In this document: positions 62,894 to 64,000 of the stretch, piece by piece
How the letters are laid out: each line of letters opens with the position of its first letter
How positions within the stretch are numbered: the stretch's first letter is position 1
Assembly (NCBI GenBank): GCA_026552975.1
Contig: JAPMTR010000066.1
Coordinates: forward strand, 26,300 to 90,299
From: Candidatus Methanoperedens sp.
GTDB lineage: Archaea > Halobacteriota > Methanosarcinia > Methanosarcinales > Methanoperedenaceae
Length of the DNA: 64,000 bases
Direction of reading: 5' to 3'
Made by a program: the position numbers and the translations under genes
The notes under the pieces: generated by a model
Seen by the model: only the letters and a program-made list of their open reading frames with translations
The model's database searches: none
Told to the model about the DNA's origin: nothing

Positions 62894-63852
62894 TACTTAT
62901 ATTCCTGAAGCTTCTTCAACTCCTTTGCCCTGTATTCCAGCATACGGGCGCGTACAACTGATAACGTCACTGATGCTATGAGAATTGCAGCTACTACACC
63001 CAGGGAGAACATTATCGGGACTTTATAATAATCCGAGATAAGCATCTTTGTACCTACAAAGGCAAGTATGGCTGAAAGCCCGTAATTGAGGTAGTAGAAC
63101 ATCGGCATGATCCCTGCAAGAGCGAAGTAGAGCGCCCGCAGTCCCAGGATAGCGAACACATTTGAGGTATATATTATGAATGGATCTGTCGTGATCGCAA
63201 GGATAGCAGGTATGGAATCCACTGCAAAGAGGACATCAGTGCTCTCGATAACGACCAGTACTACGAACAGCGGCGTAGCAACATATTTCCCGGCTCTTTT
63301 TATGAAAAACTTATCGTCGTGGTAATCTTCTGAAACAGGCATTACCTTACGTAAGTACTTGAGCACCGGGTTTTTCTCAGGATCTATCTTTTTATCACCC
63401 ATAATCGCCATCTTGATGCCTGTAATGACCAGGAACGCCCCGAAGATGTAGATGACTGCATGGAACTGCTCGATAAGCGTTATTCCAGCAGCTATGAATA
63501 TTGCACGCATAATGAGAGCACCAAGGATGCCCCAGAAAAGGATCTTATGCTGGTAGGCCGATGGCACATGGAAATAGGAAAAAATCATCACAAACACGAA
63601 CAGGTTGTCAACGCTAAGTGCTTTTTCTATCACATACCCTGTCAGGAACTCAAAGGCTTTCTGCTCACCGAACTGGAAATATATCCATATGTTGAACATG
63701 ACAGATATCGATATCCAGAAAAGGCTCAGTAAAAGGGCTTCTTTTATCTTGATGGTATGGGCTTTCCTGTTAAAAACACCAAGATCCAGAGCCAGCAGTA
63801 TGAATATGAGTACAATGAATCCTATCCAGAACAGGGTTTGTTGATCCACCAT
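62893..63852 (-). CDS. TerC-family integral membrane protein
   Basis: A 319-residue protein with about nine membrane helices and TerC/Alx motifs: LALDLGVFNRKAHTIKIKEA, EKALSVDNLFVFVMIFSYF and VVLVVIESTDVLFAVDSIPA, with acidic residues inside helices. Relatives move Mn2+ (Alx, MntX-like). It is the first gene of a two-gene unit; the 148 bases upstream to the window end show no recognisable riboswitch or gene. Confidence 0.9.
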   Translation of the reverse strand: MVDQQTLFWIGFIVLIFILLALDLGVFNRKAHTIKIKEALLLSLFWISISVMFNIWIYFQFGEQKAFEFLTGYVIEKALSVDNLFVFVMIFSYFHVPSAYQHKILFWGILGALIMRAIFIAAGITLIEQFHAVIYIFGAFLVITGIKMAIMGDKKIDPEKNPVLKYLRKVMPVSEDYHDDKFFIKRAGKYVATPLFVVLVVIESTDVLFAVDSIPAILAITTDPFIIYTSNVFAILGLRALYFALAGIMPMFYYLNYGLSAILAFVGTKMLISDYYKVPIMFSLGVVAAILIASVTLSVVRARMLEYRAKELKKLQEYK

Positions 63853-64000
63853 TGTTATTTCCTCGGAATAAAAAATGCCACTTGCCTACGTAATTTATCC
63901 ATACAGGCTGACCCAAATCCAACTTCAATGAATCCAAAACGATCAAAATATCCACACAAAAATGACTTTATTTTCAATTCGAGTTGAAAAAACCAATTCC

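Overview
The window is archaeal chromosomal DNA and reads as a member of the Methanosarcinales, most plausibly a Candidatus Methanoperedens (ANME-2d) relative. The archaeal call rests on an Sm-like protein, ribosomal protein L37e, archaeal SepF, the ArvABC/OapABC set, a NurA-Rad50-Mre11 operon, TATA boxes and likely leaderless starts. The family-level placement is an inference from the mix of a giant multicopper oxidase, PhaE-like protein, ADP-forming acetyl-CoA synthetase and hydrogenases; no rRNA or mcr gene is present to confirm it. I found no rRNA, tRNA, CRISPR array, transposase or replication origin. No stretch longer than about 300 bases lacks a gene.

Layout. 0-5.6 kb is housekeeping: an RsmB-like RNA methyltransferase (cut by the window edge), ZPR1, SepF and a PUA protein on the minus strand, then LSm, L37e, purF and the arvABC vesicle-associated operon on the plus strand. 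5.6-15.2 kb holds envelope and stress genes: a LemA / nucleotidyltransferase-like / TPM triad, a Kef-type antiporter, a CBS protein, a DUF432-MscS pair, a PIN toxin-antitoxin pair, a CNNM/CorC-type transporter and a truncated MscS. 15.2-25.3 kb is an extracellular block: two large secreted Ig-like proteins, one with a type IV pilin N-terminus, a HAS-barrel protein, and a 1,746-residue multicopper oxidase carrying two blocks of a glycine/tyrosine-rich repeat. 25.5-31.5 kb is nurA-rad50-mre11. 31.6-39.5 kb has small membrane proteins, uvrC, a cysteine-free AhpD-like protein, trpB2, an FTP/M36-like metallopeptidase and an SNF-type symporter.

39.6-57.8 kb is a hydrogen, acetate and storage-polymer island. 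HypF and HypE are transcribed rightward, and HypC and HypD leftward. An ADP-forming acetyl-CoA synthetase fused to a shortened GNAT domain precedes the four subunits of a group 3b (sulfhydrogenase-type) NiFe hydrogenase in one operon. A scar of HicAB, a HsdR C-terminal fragment and an HD-like fragment separates this operon from its maturation protease. A PhaB-like reductase, a four-repeat PhaE-like protein and a second two-subunit NiFe hydrogenase follow. HypA and HypB are not in the window. A plausible reading is that the organism can move reducing equivalents between NAD(P)H, H2, acetate and polyhydroxyalkanoate.

57.9-63.9 kb contains an archaeosortase coupled to an HtpX protease with an EF-hand loop, a second antiporter, purC, a frameshifted purE, a small-multidrug-export-type protein and TerC. 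Broken or shortened genes are purE, the second MscS, a DUF432 remnant that keeps its promoter, the HsdR and HD fragments, and the GNAT tail of the acetyl-CoA synthetase.
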